Shown here: positions 18,627 to 25,433 of the stretch, in pieces
Position numbering within the stretch: the first letter of the stretch is position 1
Layout of the letters: each line of letters opens with the position of its first letter
Translations under genes and position numbers: made by a program
The notes under the pieces: generated by a model
The model's input: only the letters and a program-made list of their open reading frames with translations
Told to the model about the DNA's origin: nothing
Database searches by the model: none
Assembly (NCBI RefSeq): GCF_014202765.1
Contig: NZ_JACHHN010000004.1
Coordinates: 395,097-459,096 of the forward strand
Source: Silvimonas terrae
GTDB taxonomy: Bacteria > Pseudomonadota > Gammaproteobacteria > Burkholderiales > Chitinibacteraceae
Direction of reading: 5' to 3'
DNA: 64,000 nt

Positions 18627-19247
18627 TTATCTGGCCGGGCCGTGCGCGCCCGCTTTGGTATTGGCCGCGGTCAACTGGCGGATCAGACCATCAACGCCGT
18701 CTTTCTGGATCACCCCGCCAAACTGGTTGCGGTGGCTATTGATAAAACTGATGCCCTCCACCGAGATGTCATACACCTTCCAGCCTGCGGCGGTGTTTTC
18801 AAAATCCAGATCCAGCGCAATGGCCTGCTGCCCTGGCTGATTGACCACGCTATGTACAGTTTGTTCATCCGCAGACTGGCCCGGACGGGTGCCTTTGACA
18901 TCCACTTGCGCGCCTTTGTGGTTGCTGAGCACCGCCACCCAGGTCCGCACCAGCATGGCTCTGAACTCGGTGGTCAAAGCTTGTTGCTGGTCTGGTGTGG
19001 CAGTACGCCAGTACTTGCCGACGGCCAGCGCGGTCATGCGGCCAAAATCAGCCAGCGGCACCAGGCGGGCATCCGCAAGGCTTTGCTGTTTGACCGGGTC
19101 CTGGGTATTGGCGTTGATGATGTCCAGCACGTCTTTGCTGACCCCGCGCACGATGGCTTCTGGTGAAGCGGGATCCACCTGCGCCGCCAGCACAAAGCCC
19201 GGCATGACCAGCAACGCCGCCATAAACCAATGTTTGAAACGAATCAT
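18627..19247 (-). CDS. mlaC: MlaC-like periplasmic phospholipid-binding protein
   Basis: A 206-residue exported protein (signal peptide HWFMAALLVMPGFVLAAQ) of the MlaC/Ttg2D family. Family blocks include VLDIINANTQDP, LADFGRMTALAVGKYWRTAT, FRAMLVRTWVAVL and WKVYDISVEGISFINSHRNQ. MlaC shuttles phospholipids between the outer membrane and the MlaFEDB transporter to keep outer-membrane asymmetry. The other mla genes are not beside it, which suggests a stand-alone or second copy. The ATG at 19247 follows GGGGATTG; an in-frame TTG lies three bases upstream. Confidence 0.9.
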   Translation of the reverse strand: MIRFKHWFMAALLVMPGFVLAAQVDPASPEAIVRGVSKDVLDIINANTQDPVKQQSLADARLVPLADFGRMTALAVGKYWRTATPDQQQALTTEFRAMLVRTWVAVLSNHKGAQVDVKGTRPGQSADEQTVHSVVNQPGQQAIALDLDFENTAAGWKVYDISVEGISFINSHRNQFGGVIQKDGVDGLIRQLTAANTKAGAHGPAR

Positions 19248-19596
19248 CAATCAATCCCCGCTGTTGAACAGCACGCCAACCCGGCACCATGCCCGATCAG
19301 TCGAGCAACCACAGTGCATGAGCCGCATTACCATCCGATGACTTGTCTGGCGCGGGCCAATTTGCGGCAATACCGACGCGCGGCCCCCGCAACAAACCCA
19401 TCACGGCCTCTGGTTATCCGCGCCTGGGTTTTCTGCCTGATTCCTCACGTTTACTTACCCGATCAACCACACTACATGACACACGTTTTACGCATTGCTT
19501 TGCATGAACAAATAAAACCGTGACACGATGACCCGCCTGGCGGCCTGAGGCCTGGGCCCCGGCAAGTCCAAAACAGCTCAAAACCAGAAAAGAAGA
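19248..19596. other. Divergent intergenic region
   Basis: These 349 bp separate mlaC and the secreted hydrolase. No gene or strong hairpin was recognised; promoters for both genes must lie here. Confidence 0.4.
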
Positions 19597-20547
19597 ATGA
19601 ATATGAGGATGAAACACCCAATGCGTCTGCGCTGGCAGACCGGCATGGCCTGCGCTTGTTTATTGCTGACGCTGGCGGCACACGCCGCCAGCCTGACCGG
19701 GCTCCAGCGTGTGGCCGATCGAGATACGGCGTATGGCGACTGGGTGGCAGCGCCCCGCACGACCTTATGGGCCACCACCGACTCACCACTGCACTGGTCG
19801 AAACTGGAAATCCTGGCCTACACGCACGCTCACCCCGCGCCGTATGCGCTGGTGCTGCACGGCGCAATGAGTGGCGTTCTGTTCAGACCTGGTCATATGT
19901 CTACCGGTGGCACCGACAATTTGTGCGCCATTCTGTATGCCATGGGCTTTAACGTGTACGCGCTGCATCGCCGCGGTTACGACAACTCAGAGGGGCCCTC
20001 TGCCGAGGAAATCCAGACCGCACGTGGACTGGATACGGCCGGCTTTATCAAAGAGACGGACTACGACCTCTCTGCCGCCATCAAGCTGATCGAAAAACAG
20101 CCGGGGGTCATTCCGGTAGGAGTGGTGGCCGGGCATTCTTTTGGCGGGCTGGAATCGGTCCACCTGGCAGACACGCCGTGGGGCCAGCACCTGGTGGGGA
20201 GTATCAATCTGGCGGGTGGATACAGCTTTATCCACAAGGACGGGGCAACCAGTCTGCCGCTGGATTTTTTCCGGCAATACGGCATGACCCACAAAGCCGC
20301 TCTGTTCATTTACTCCGACACCGACTGGATTAACCCGGTCAGCTTTGTCCGCAGCTGGTTCTCCTTGCTGCCAGACAATCCCGACAACCGCCTGGTTTTC
20401 GTAAAGACACTTAGCCAGATCGACGGCCATGATGGCATTACCATGGGTGACGGCGCAGATCACTGGATGGGGCCGCTGCAGGATTTTGTGCTGAGCCTTG
20501 TCGGTACTGATCCGCTGCAAATGCCAGTGCAGGCCAGCGCCCGCTAA
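19597..20547 (+). CDS. Secreted alpha/beta hydrolase
   Basis: A 316-residue protein with an N-terminal signal peptide (MACACLLLTLAAHAAS) and an alpha/beta-hydrolase fold. The segment YALVLHGAMSGVLF is the likely oxyanion region, VVAGHSFGGLESVHLA carries the probable nucleophile Ser181, and the QIDGHDGIT segment near residue 275 could hold the His. Substrate is unknown. The start is ambiguous among ATGs at 19597, 19603, 19612 and 19621. The next gene begins 31 bp downstream on the same strand, so the pair is probably an operon of exported hydrolases. Confidence 0.82.
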   Translation: MNMRMKHPMRLRWQTGMACACLLLTLAAHAASLTGLQRVADRDTAYGDWVAAPRTTLWATTDSPLHWSKLEILAYTHAHPAPYALVLHGAMSGVLFRPGHMSTGGTDNLCAILYAMGFNVYALHRRGYDNSEGPSAEEIQTARGLDTAGFIKETDYDLSAAIKLIEKQPGVIPVGVVAGHSFGGLESVHLADTPWGQHLVGSINLAGGYSFIHKDGATSLPLDFFRQYGMTHKAALFIYSDTDWINPVSFVRSWFSLLPDNPDNRLVFVKTLSQIDGHDGITMGDGADHWMGPLQDFVLSLVGTDPLQMPVQASAR

Positions 20548-20578
20548 CTCCCTACTCCCGCCCGACTTTGAGAACGCA

Positions 20579-22213
20579 ATGAGATCAACCGCTTCACGCT
20601 GGCAGTCCACCCTGGCGCTGTCCTGGCTGTTTGCAGCTTCAATCGTGCTGGCAGACGATGCCCCCAACCGCGCCATGAATGTCCTTGCCGCCGCACGCCA
20701 GGCGGCGCATCTGGATGCCCTGGCCAAGCTGGACGCTTATGAATTTACCGCCAGCGGCAAAGGCAAAATGGCCGGCCAACCCTTCAACATTGAGCGCTTC
20801 ACCCTGCGCGTGGACACGCATAAAGGCCGATTCCTGGGGGAGATGGATGCGGGCAAGCACGCCAGCTTTGCGTTTGACGGGCATACCCATTGGCTGCGCC
20901 TGGGCAACGCGCCCGCCAAGGCAGACGCCAACGCCAGCACTAACGACATCATTGTGGCGCGGGTATTGCGGGCGTCCGACTTGCAAGACGACCCGGCCAC
21001 CCTGAATGTGGACTGGAGCCGGACAGAACCCTGCGATGGCGTCACTTGCGACGTGCTGCACTTCGCCCCCACCGGGCTGCCAGAATACGAATTATGGTAT
21101 CGGCAAACCGATCACTTGCTCGCCCGGCTGGCGGTGCTGGGGGCAGATCGCAAAGCGGTCTACCAGGAATCGTTCCTCAAGTGGGATGCGCTGGAAGGTG
21201 CGCCACTCCCGTCCCACATGGTCATTGATGACGGGCAGATGCACTATGACCTGCAAGGCAGCATGGCGGCCATAGGCCTGCCGGCGTCTTTCGTCTTGCA
21301 AGGCCCGGCCAGTCACTGGCAGTTTGCCAACGGCGCCACCCAAACCCGATTACCGCTGCAAATCATCCATGACCGGATTTACATCACCGCCATGGTCAAT
21401 GACCAGGGCCCGTATTATTTGATGCTCGATACCGGTGGCACCCTGATTCTGGATAAAACCCGCCTGGCCCAACTTGGCCTGCAATCCACCGGTAAACAGG
21501 CGCTTTCTGGCGTGGGCTGGTCCGGCCTGGATAGCAGTCTGGTCAGCATCAGCAAACTGACACTGGGTGATCTGCAATTGCAGGATTGGCCAACCAACGC
21601 GGTAGACAGCAACGTGATGTGCGGGCGCATCCAGCTGGATTACCCCTGCATTGGGGCCATTGGTGGCGATTTGTTGCCCTGGCTGGTGCTGGATCTGGAC
21701 TTTGACCACAAGGTGCTTACCCTGGTCGCACCAGACCAGTTCATCGCGCCGGCCGACAAAACCCGCGTCAGCGCCTCGCTGTACGGAGATCACTCCACAC
21801 TGATCAAAGGGCGCATTGGTGACGCCACCGCCCGCTTGCTGCTGGATACCGGCTTTACCGGCAACCTGGCTATTACCGACCCGTTTGTTGATCAACAGCG
21901 GCTGATCTACAAACTGCATACCACGCGGGTGGTACCCATTCTCTGGGGTTATGGTGGCGGCACTTATGGCCGTCTGACCAATCTGCCGCAGTTTGAGCTG
22001 GCGGGCCAGGTCGTCACGGACAAAGGCACCCACCTGGCCAATGCCGATACTGGCGTGTTATCCAGCACCATGTTTGACGGGCTGGTAGGGCTGGGCACGC
22101 TCAAGCGTTTTAACATCACCATCGACCTGCCCGGTGGCGTGGTTTATATGGCCAGGAACAGCCATTTTGCCGACAAAGACACCTGGCAGGTGCCCGATAG
22201 CTGGCTCAGATAA
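20579..22213 (+). CDS. Exported retropepsin-like protein with two DTG motifs
   Basis: A 544-residue protein with a signal peptide ending near ASIVLADD. Residues about 30-240 form a beta-rich domain reminiscent of lipoprotein-carrier-like folds, an inference only. The C-terminal half has two retropepsin/pepsin-type active-site motifs, YYLMLDTGGTLILDK (Asp284) and ARLLLDTGFTGNLAI (Asp423). This suggests two aspartyl-protease-like lobes in one chain. Retropepsin-like bacterial proteins usually carry one such motif per lobe and dimerise. The ATG at 20579 was chosen over the longer frame (20498) because the latter overlaps the upstream gene. Confidence 0.8.
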   Translation: MRSTASRWQSTLALSWLFAASIVLADDAPNRAMNVLAAARQAAHLDALAKLDAYEFTASGKGKMAGQPFNIERFTLRVDTHKGRFLGEMDAGKHASFAFDGHTHWLRLGNAPAKADANASTNDIIVARVLRASDLQDDPATLNVDWSRTEPCDGVTCDVLHFAPTGLPEYELWYRQTDHLLARLAVLGADRKAVYQESFLKWDALEGAPLPSHMVIDDGQMHYDLQGSMAAIGLPASFVLQGPASHWQFANGATQTRLPLQIIHDRIYITAMVNDQGPYYLMLDTGGTLILDKTRLAQLGLQSTGKQALSGVGWSGLDSSLVSISKLTLGDLQLQDWPTNAVDSNVMCGRIQLDYPCIGAIGGDLLPWLVLDLDFDHKVLTLVAPDQFIAPADKTRVSASLYGDHSTLIKGRIGDATARLLLDTGFTGNLAITDPFVDQQRLIYKLHTTRVVPILWGYGGGTYGRLTNLPQFELAGQVVTDKGTHLANADTGVLSSTMFDGLVGLGTLKRFNITIDLPGGVVYMARNSHFADKDTWQVPDSWLR

Positions 22214-22257
22214 CGCCGGTCGTGGTGCGATCCGCATCCTGCCGGTCTGGAGACCTT

Positions 22258-22641
22258 ATGCCGCAAACCACCCGCCGAACCCAGGCCCTGGCCTTGCTGG
22301 CCGCCACCGGCATGCAGCGCGGAACGTATGAACCATTGCTGTTCCGCCTGTTGTGGCGGCTGGGTATCGACATCCCACCGCCACATTTTATGTCCTTCGG
22401 CGCGGCAGCCGGCCTGTTGGGCACCAGTTTTACCGTGGTCTGGAGCAGCATGATGTGGCTGCTGGTCTGGCGGCACCAGCCGCTGAACTGCCAACAACTC
22501 GCGACCGGCGTCTTGCTGGCGGGCGGGCTGTTTGGCCTGAGCATGGCCAGTTATTACGCGTGGAGCCGTCGCCGGCACGCGCTGCCGGAATGGGCCGCAC
22601 TGGCTGGGGCAAGTCAGCCGGCGTCGACCGGCAATTCGTAG
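22258..22641 (+). CDS. DUF6404 small membrane protein
   Basis: A 127-residue protein with two hydrophobic segments (FGAAAGLLGTSFTVVWSSMMWLL region and LLAGGLFGLSMASYY). The N-terminal signature TGMQRGTYEPLLFRLLWRLG with IDIPPPHF is typical of DUF6404 as I recall it. Function is unknown. The frame opens at 22222 but the ATG at 22258 gives the family-like start. It is 44 bp after the retropepsin gene on the same strand, possibly the third gene of that operon. Confidence 0.8.
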   Translation: MPQTTRRTQALALLAATGMQRGTYEPLLFRLLWRLGIDIPPPHFMSFGAAAGLLGTSFTVVWSSMMWLLVWRHQPLNCQQLATGVLLAGGLFGLSMASYYAWSRRRHALPEWAALAGASQPASTGNS

Positions 22642-23085
22642 CGTACATCCGGGCAGTGTTCTTCGTTCTCACTGCCATCGGTCAACGATACCGGCACAAA
22701 ACCGTGGCGTTCGTAGAAACGGCGGGCGCCTGTGTTGTCCTGAAAGGTGCACGCGCACCGGCCGCTTGAGCACGGCCAGCGCGTGCGCCAGCAGTAGCCG
22801 GCCAATCCCCTGCCCTGTGCGACCGGGCGCCACGTACAACTGGTCAATCCAGCCGGCCTCTTCGGTATGCGAGATCGCCAGCACGCCGACGATGCATCCT
22901 GCCTCACACGCCAGCGTGACCCCGCCGCCCGGAATCAGCCCCTGCGCCACCCAGGCCAGTACCGTGGCGGCCGGGTGGGCCATGGGGGCGTAGGGGATAA
23001 AGGCGCGACGCGACGCCATCAGCAGGCCAGCCACGTCCGGCGCATCGGCCACGGCAGCGGGGCGAAGCCGGATGCTGCTACTCAC
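22614..23085 (-). pseudogene. GNAT acetyltransferase, frameshifted
   Basis: The first part, from a GTG at 23085, reads SSSIRLRPAAVADAPDVAGL through the acetyl-CoA motif QLYVAPGRTGQGIGRLLLAH in one frame. Near 22750 the homology switches frame to CTFQDNTGARRFYERHGFV, the usual GNAT C-terminus, and ends at 22614. A single-base deletion or two-base insertion around 22745-22755 explains this. The GTG overlaps the stop of the upstream SnoaL-like gene (GTGA), indicating coupling. It is either a recent pseudogene or a sequencing error. Confidence 0.85.
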
Positions 23086-23444
23086 AGCACAGCGGGCAAT
23101 ACCTGGTTGCCCATGGCAAAGGTGGCGGTCTGGATCAGGCCGTTTTGCACTTCGTAAATACACAGCATTTCGACGGTGCCGATGCCTTCTGCAAAATTGC
23201 GCGTGATCAGTTCGTGATCGACCACGATATCGCCAATACACGCGCGCGAGAGCAGACGTGCATGCAGGTCTGGCTCGGCAAAGCGGGAGACATAACGGTC
23301 ACGCAACTCGGCGTGGCCGATGGCCAGCAGCGTGCCATCGAGCGAGCGCTGCGCGGCATCGGGCGCGTAGGTGGCCAGCAAGGCGTCGATATCTTTGGCG
23401 TTGTATGCGTCTAGCTGGATCTGGACAAGGGTAGCGGAATTCAT
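23082..23444 (-). CDS. SnoaL-like (NTF2-superfamily) protein
   Basis: A 120-residue protein with an NTF2-like cone fold pattern: LVQIQLDAYNAKDIDALLAT, YAPDAAQ and the following GHAELRDRYVSRFAEPDLHA. The IVVDHELITRNFAEG and ATFAMGN segments are also typical of nuclear-transport-factor-2 family proteins. These bind small hydrophobic molecules or act as isomerases or hydrolases, and the activity here cannot be assigned. It lies 24 bp after the kinase gene and overlaps the GNAT gene, forming a leftward three-gene operon. Confidence 0.85.
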   Translation of the reverse strand: MNSATLVQIQLDAYNAKDIDALLATYAPDAAQRSLDGTLLAIGHAELRDRYVSRFAEPDLHARLLSRACIGDIVVDHELITRNFAEGIGTVEMLCIYEVQNGLIQTATFAMGNQVLPAVL

Positions 23445-23468
23445 GGATAGGCTCTTGGCGTGGCAGGT

Positions 23469-23963
23469 TTATGAACGGTGCATGATGACATGAAAACCTT
23501 CATCCGCTGAGGGTGCGACAAAGTGGCGGGTAATAAGGTCAAATTGCGCATCTGTCGCCGCAAAGTCATGCTCGCCGCTGGCATTTCTGGCCCGCAAACG
23601 GGCGCGGCAAACTTCGTCCGGTACATCCAGAAAGTGCAACTGGTGGGCTACGCCAGCCTCTTCAAACAACGTGCGCATCCACGCCCGGCTGGCAATGGTG
23701 TTGGCAGGAAAATCCAGCACCACAGACAAACCAGCGCGAAGCAGGCTGACCAGATGCGGCTGCAAGGTGGCCCGCAAGCGGCCCGAATAGCGCACATAGT
23801 CCGCCACGCAAGTCATGTCTTCCCCATAAAGCCGGGACAGCCAATGATCCTCGCTGATGACCAGCGTGTCGGGTTGTTGCGCTAACTGGCGGGTCAACGT
23901 GGATTTGCCGGCGGCTATTTTTCCACACAACAGATGCAGTACGGCGGGCGCGGGTTGGGGCAT
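23469..23963 (-). CDS. AAA_33-type P-loop kinase
   Basis: A 164-residue P-loop protein. Walker A is CGKIAAGKSTLTRQLA near residues 12-27, followed by VISEDHWLSRLYGED, and later VVLDFPANT and LHFLDVPDEVCRARL with a lid-like arginine segment. This pattern belongs to small zeta-like/chloramphenicol-phosphotransferase-like kinases, often annotated only as ATP-binding proteins. Its substrate is unknown. The ATG at 23963 has AGAGGA with good spacing and is preferred over the longer frame from 23990. A short leader ORF and a terminator lie directly upstream. Confidence 0.82.
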   Translation of the reverse strand: MPQPAPAVLHLLCGKIAAGKSTLTRQLAQQPDTLVISEDHWLSRLYGEDMTCVADYVRYSGRLRATLQPHLVSLLRAGLSVVLDFPANTIASRAWMRTLFEEAGVAHQLHFLDVPDEVCRARLRARNASGEHDFAATDAQFDLITRHFVAPSADEGFHVIMHRS

Positions 23964-24000
23964 GGTGTATTCCTCTGAAGCGATGAACAACCAGCAGGCG

Positions 24001-24031
24001 GAAACAAAAAACCCGCCTGTTGGGGCGGGTT
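24001..24031 (-). terminator. Leftward intrinsic terminator, possible attenuator
   Basis: AACCCGCC (24010-24017 on the top strand) pairs with GGCGGGTT (24024-24031) across a six-base loop, and a TTTTTTGTTTC tract follows in the leftward direction. It lies between a 20-codon ORF and the kinase start and downstream of the diheme peroxidase gene, so it ends the peroxidase transcript, attenuates the kinase operon, or both. Confidence 0.85.
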
Positions 24032-24053
24032 GCTTTGTTTGTACTGACGCGCG

Positions 24054-24116
24054 CTAACCCACCATGGTGCGAATGGTGGAAATAATCAGTGCGATGCGAA
24101 AGTCACGGCGTTTCAT
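24054..24116 (-). CDS. Possible 20-residue leader peptide
   Basis: The ORF MKRRDFRIALIISTIRTMVG ends 22 bp before a strong terminator that itself precedes the kinase gene. It is rich in Ile (four of 20) and Arg (four of 20). The geometry matches transcription-attenuation leaders. Against it, no clear Shine-Dalgarno is seen, and an in-frame ATG 12 bases upstream extends it to MLGCMKRR. It could be chance sequence between the peroxidase stop and its terminator. Confidence 0.3.
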   Translation of the reverse strand: MKRRDFRIALIISTIRTMVG

Positions 24117-24164
24117 GCAGCCAAGCATGGAGAACCTGGCCGGCTATGTCAAACGCATTGCGCC

Positions 24165-25424
24165 TTACTTGCGCTGCGGCCCGCCTGCGACGGCCGAATA
24201 CCCGTCATCCAGCGTCTTCAAAAACGCCACGATGTCGCGGATTTGCGCATCGTTGAGCACCGCCTTTTTGGGGTTGTGGGTAAACGGCGGGTCGGTGTGG
24301 TCGACGTTGCTGCGGTAGGCCTTGGGCAGATCGTTGTAGAGATCGACCTTGCCAGTGGCAAGATGCCCGAACCACTTTTTGGCATTGCTATCGCGCTCAC
24401 TGTAAAAGCGCACGGCATCGTCCAGCGTATGAAATACGCCGTTGTGAAAGAACACGGTACGGCTGGCGGCGTTGCGCAAGGTGGGCGTTTTGAACATGCC
24501 GCAGTAATCCGTTTCTTTGGCCATATCGGTACGCATGGGGCCACACAGACCCATATCGAAATACGCCGGATCGTGGTTGGCCGGGATCTCCATATTGCGC
24601 GGCAAACCCAGCGCGGCAAACGAGTAATCGGTAAAGGCGGCCGGCCGGCCACCCGGCCCGGGCGAGGCCACATGACACTGGGCGCAGTTGCCTTTGTCCG
24701 GATCACTGTACGCCGCCAGGCCGCGCAATTCGGCGGAACTGAAGCTGGCATGGCCCGACATCACGGCGTCGAACTTGCTGGTAAAGGGATGAAAGCTGGG
24801 GTCTTCGGTCTCAAAGGCTTCCAGTGCTTCGCCGGCGTGGACAAAGGCTTTGGCCGGATCAGCCCAGACATTGGCCCCGTACACCCGCGTAAATGCCCCG
24901 GCATAAGGCGCATGACGCAGTTTGGCGACCACCGCTTCGCGGCTGGCGTTAGCCATTTCGTTGGGGTTCAGCATGGGCATGGCCATCTGTTCCCGCAGGG
25001 ATGGCATGGAGCCATCCCGCATAAAACCGCCGGTGGGGCCTTCGTCGTCGCTGTCTTCTGACTGCGGCACGTAGTAATGCCGGGTAAACAACGGCGTGAA
25101 GGTCAGATAACGCAAGGAGGGCACGGCGCGGGCGCCGGCGTGTTTCATGTCTGCCCCGCCCAATTGCACGGCCAGGCCATTGGTGGGGCCGTAAGCGTGA
25201 TCCGGGCTGTGGCAGGTGGCGCACGACATCTGGCCCGAGCCAGACAAGCTGGCATCAAAGAAAATCTGTTTGCCCAGTTCTGCGGCCGGGCTCAGTTTGT
25301 CCGGCACGGTCGGGTAACGCACCCAGATGGCAGGTTTGGGGGTGGGCGCGGCGCTGTGCGCAGCCGCAGCAAACAACAGAAAACCCGCCGCAAGTGCGGC
25401 GGGTGCAAAGGTCTTCAAGGTCAT
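24165..25424 (-). CDS. Diheme cytochrome c peroxidase/MauG-like protein
   Basis: A 419-residue periplasmic protein with a signal peptide (LAAGFLLFAAAAHSA) and two c-type heme motifs, CATCH near residue 73 and CAQCH near 257. The C-terminal MFKTPTLRNAASRTVFFHNGVF block is shared by bacterial diheme peroxidases and MauG/MbnH proteins. It should reduce peroxide or carry out oxidative modification of a partner. The gene starts nine bases after the phosphoesterase stop, so the two are co-transcribed, hinting at a joint function. Confidence 0.9.
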   Translation of the reverse strand: MTLKTFAPAALAAGFLLFAAAAHSAAPTPKPAIWVRYPTVPDKLSPAAELGKQIFFDASLSGSGQMSCATCHSPDHAYGPTNGLAVQLGGADMKHAGARAVPSLRYLTFTPLFTRHYYVPQSEDSDDEGPTGGFMRDGSMPSLREQMAMPMLNPNEMANASREAVVAKLRHAPYAGAFTRVYGANVWADPAKAFVHAGEALEAFETEDPSFHPFTSKFDAVMSGHASFSSAELRGLAAYSDPDKGNCAQCHVASPGPGGRPAAFTDYSFAALGLPRNMEIPANHDPAYFDMGLCGPMRTDMAKETDYCGMFKTPTLRNAASRTVFFHNGVFHTLDDAVRFYSERDSNAKKWFGHLATGKVDLYNDLPKAYRSNVDHTDPPFTHNPKKAVLNDAQIRDIVAFLKTLDDGYSAVAGGPQRK

Positions 25425-25433
25425 GGGGACGGA

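Noticed and set aside
25385-25406. Perfect GC-rich palindrome ACCCGCCGC...GCGGCGGGT as a terminator
   Set aside because: It lies inside the signal-peptide coding region of the diheme peroxidase gene and has no T-run. It may form mRNA structure but is not a terminator.
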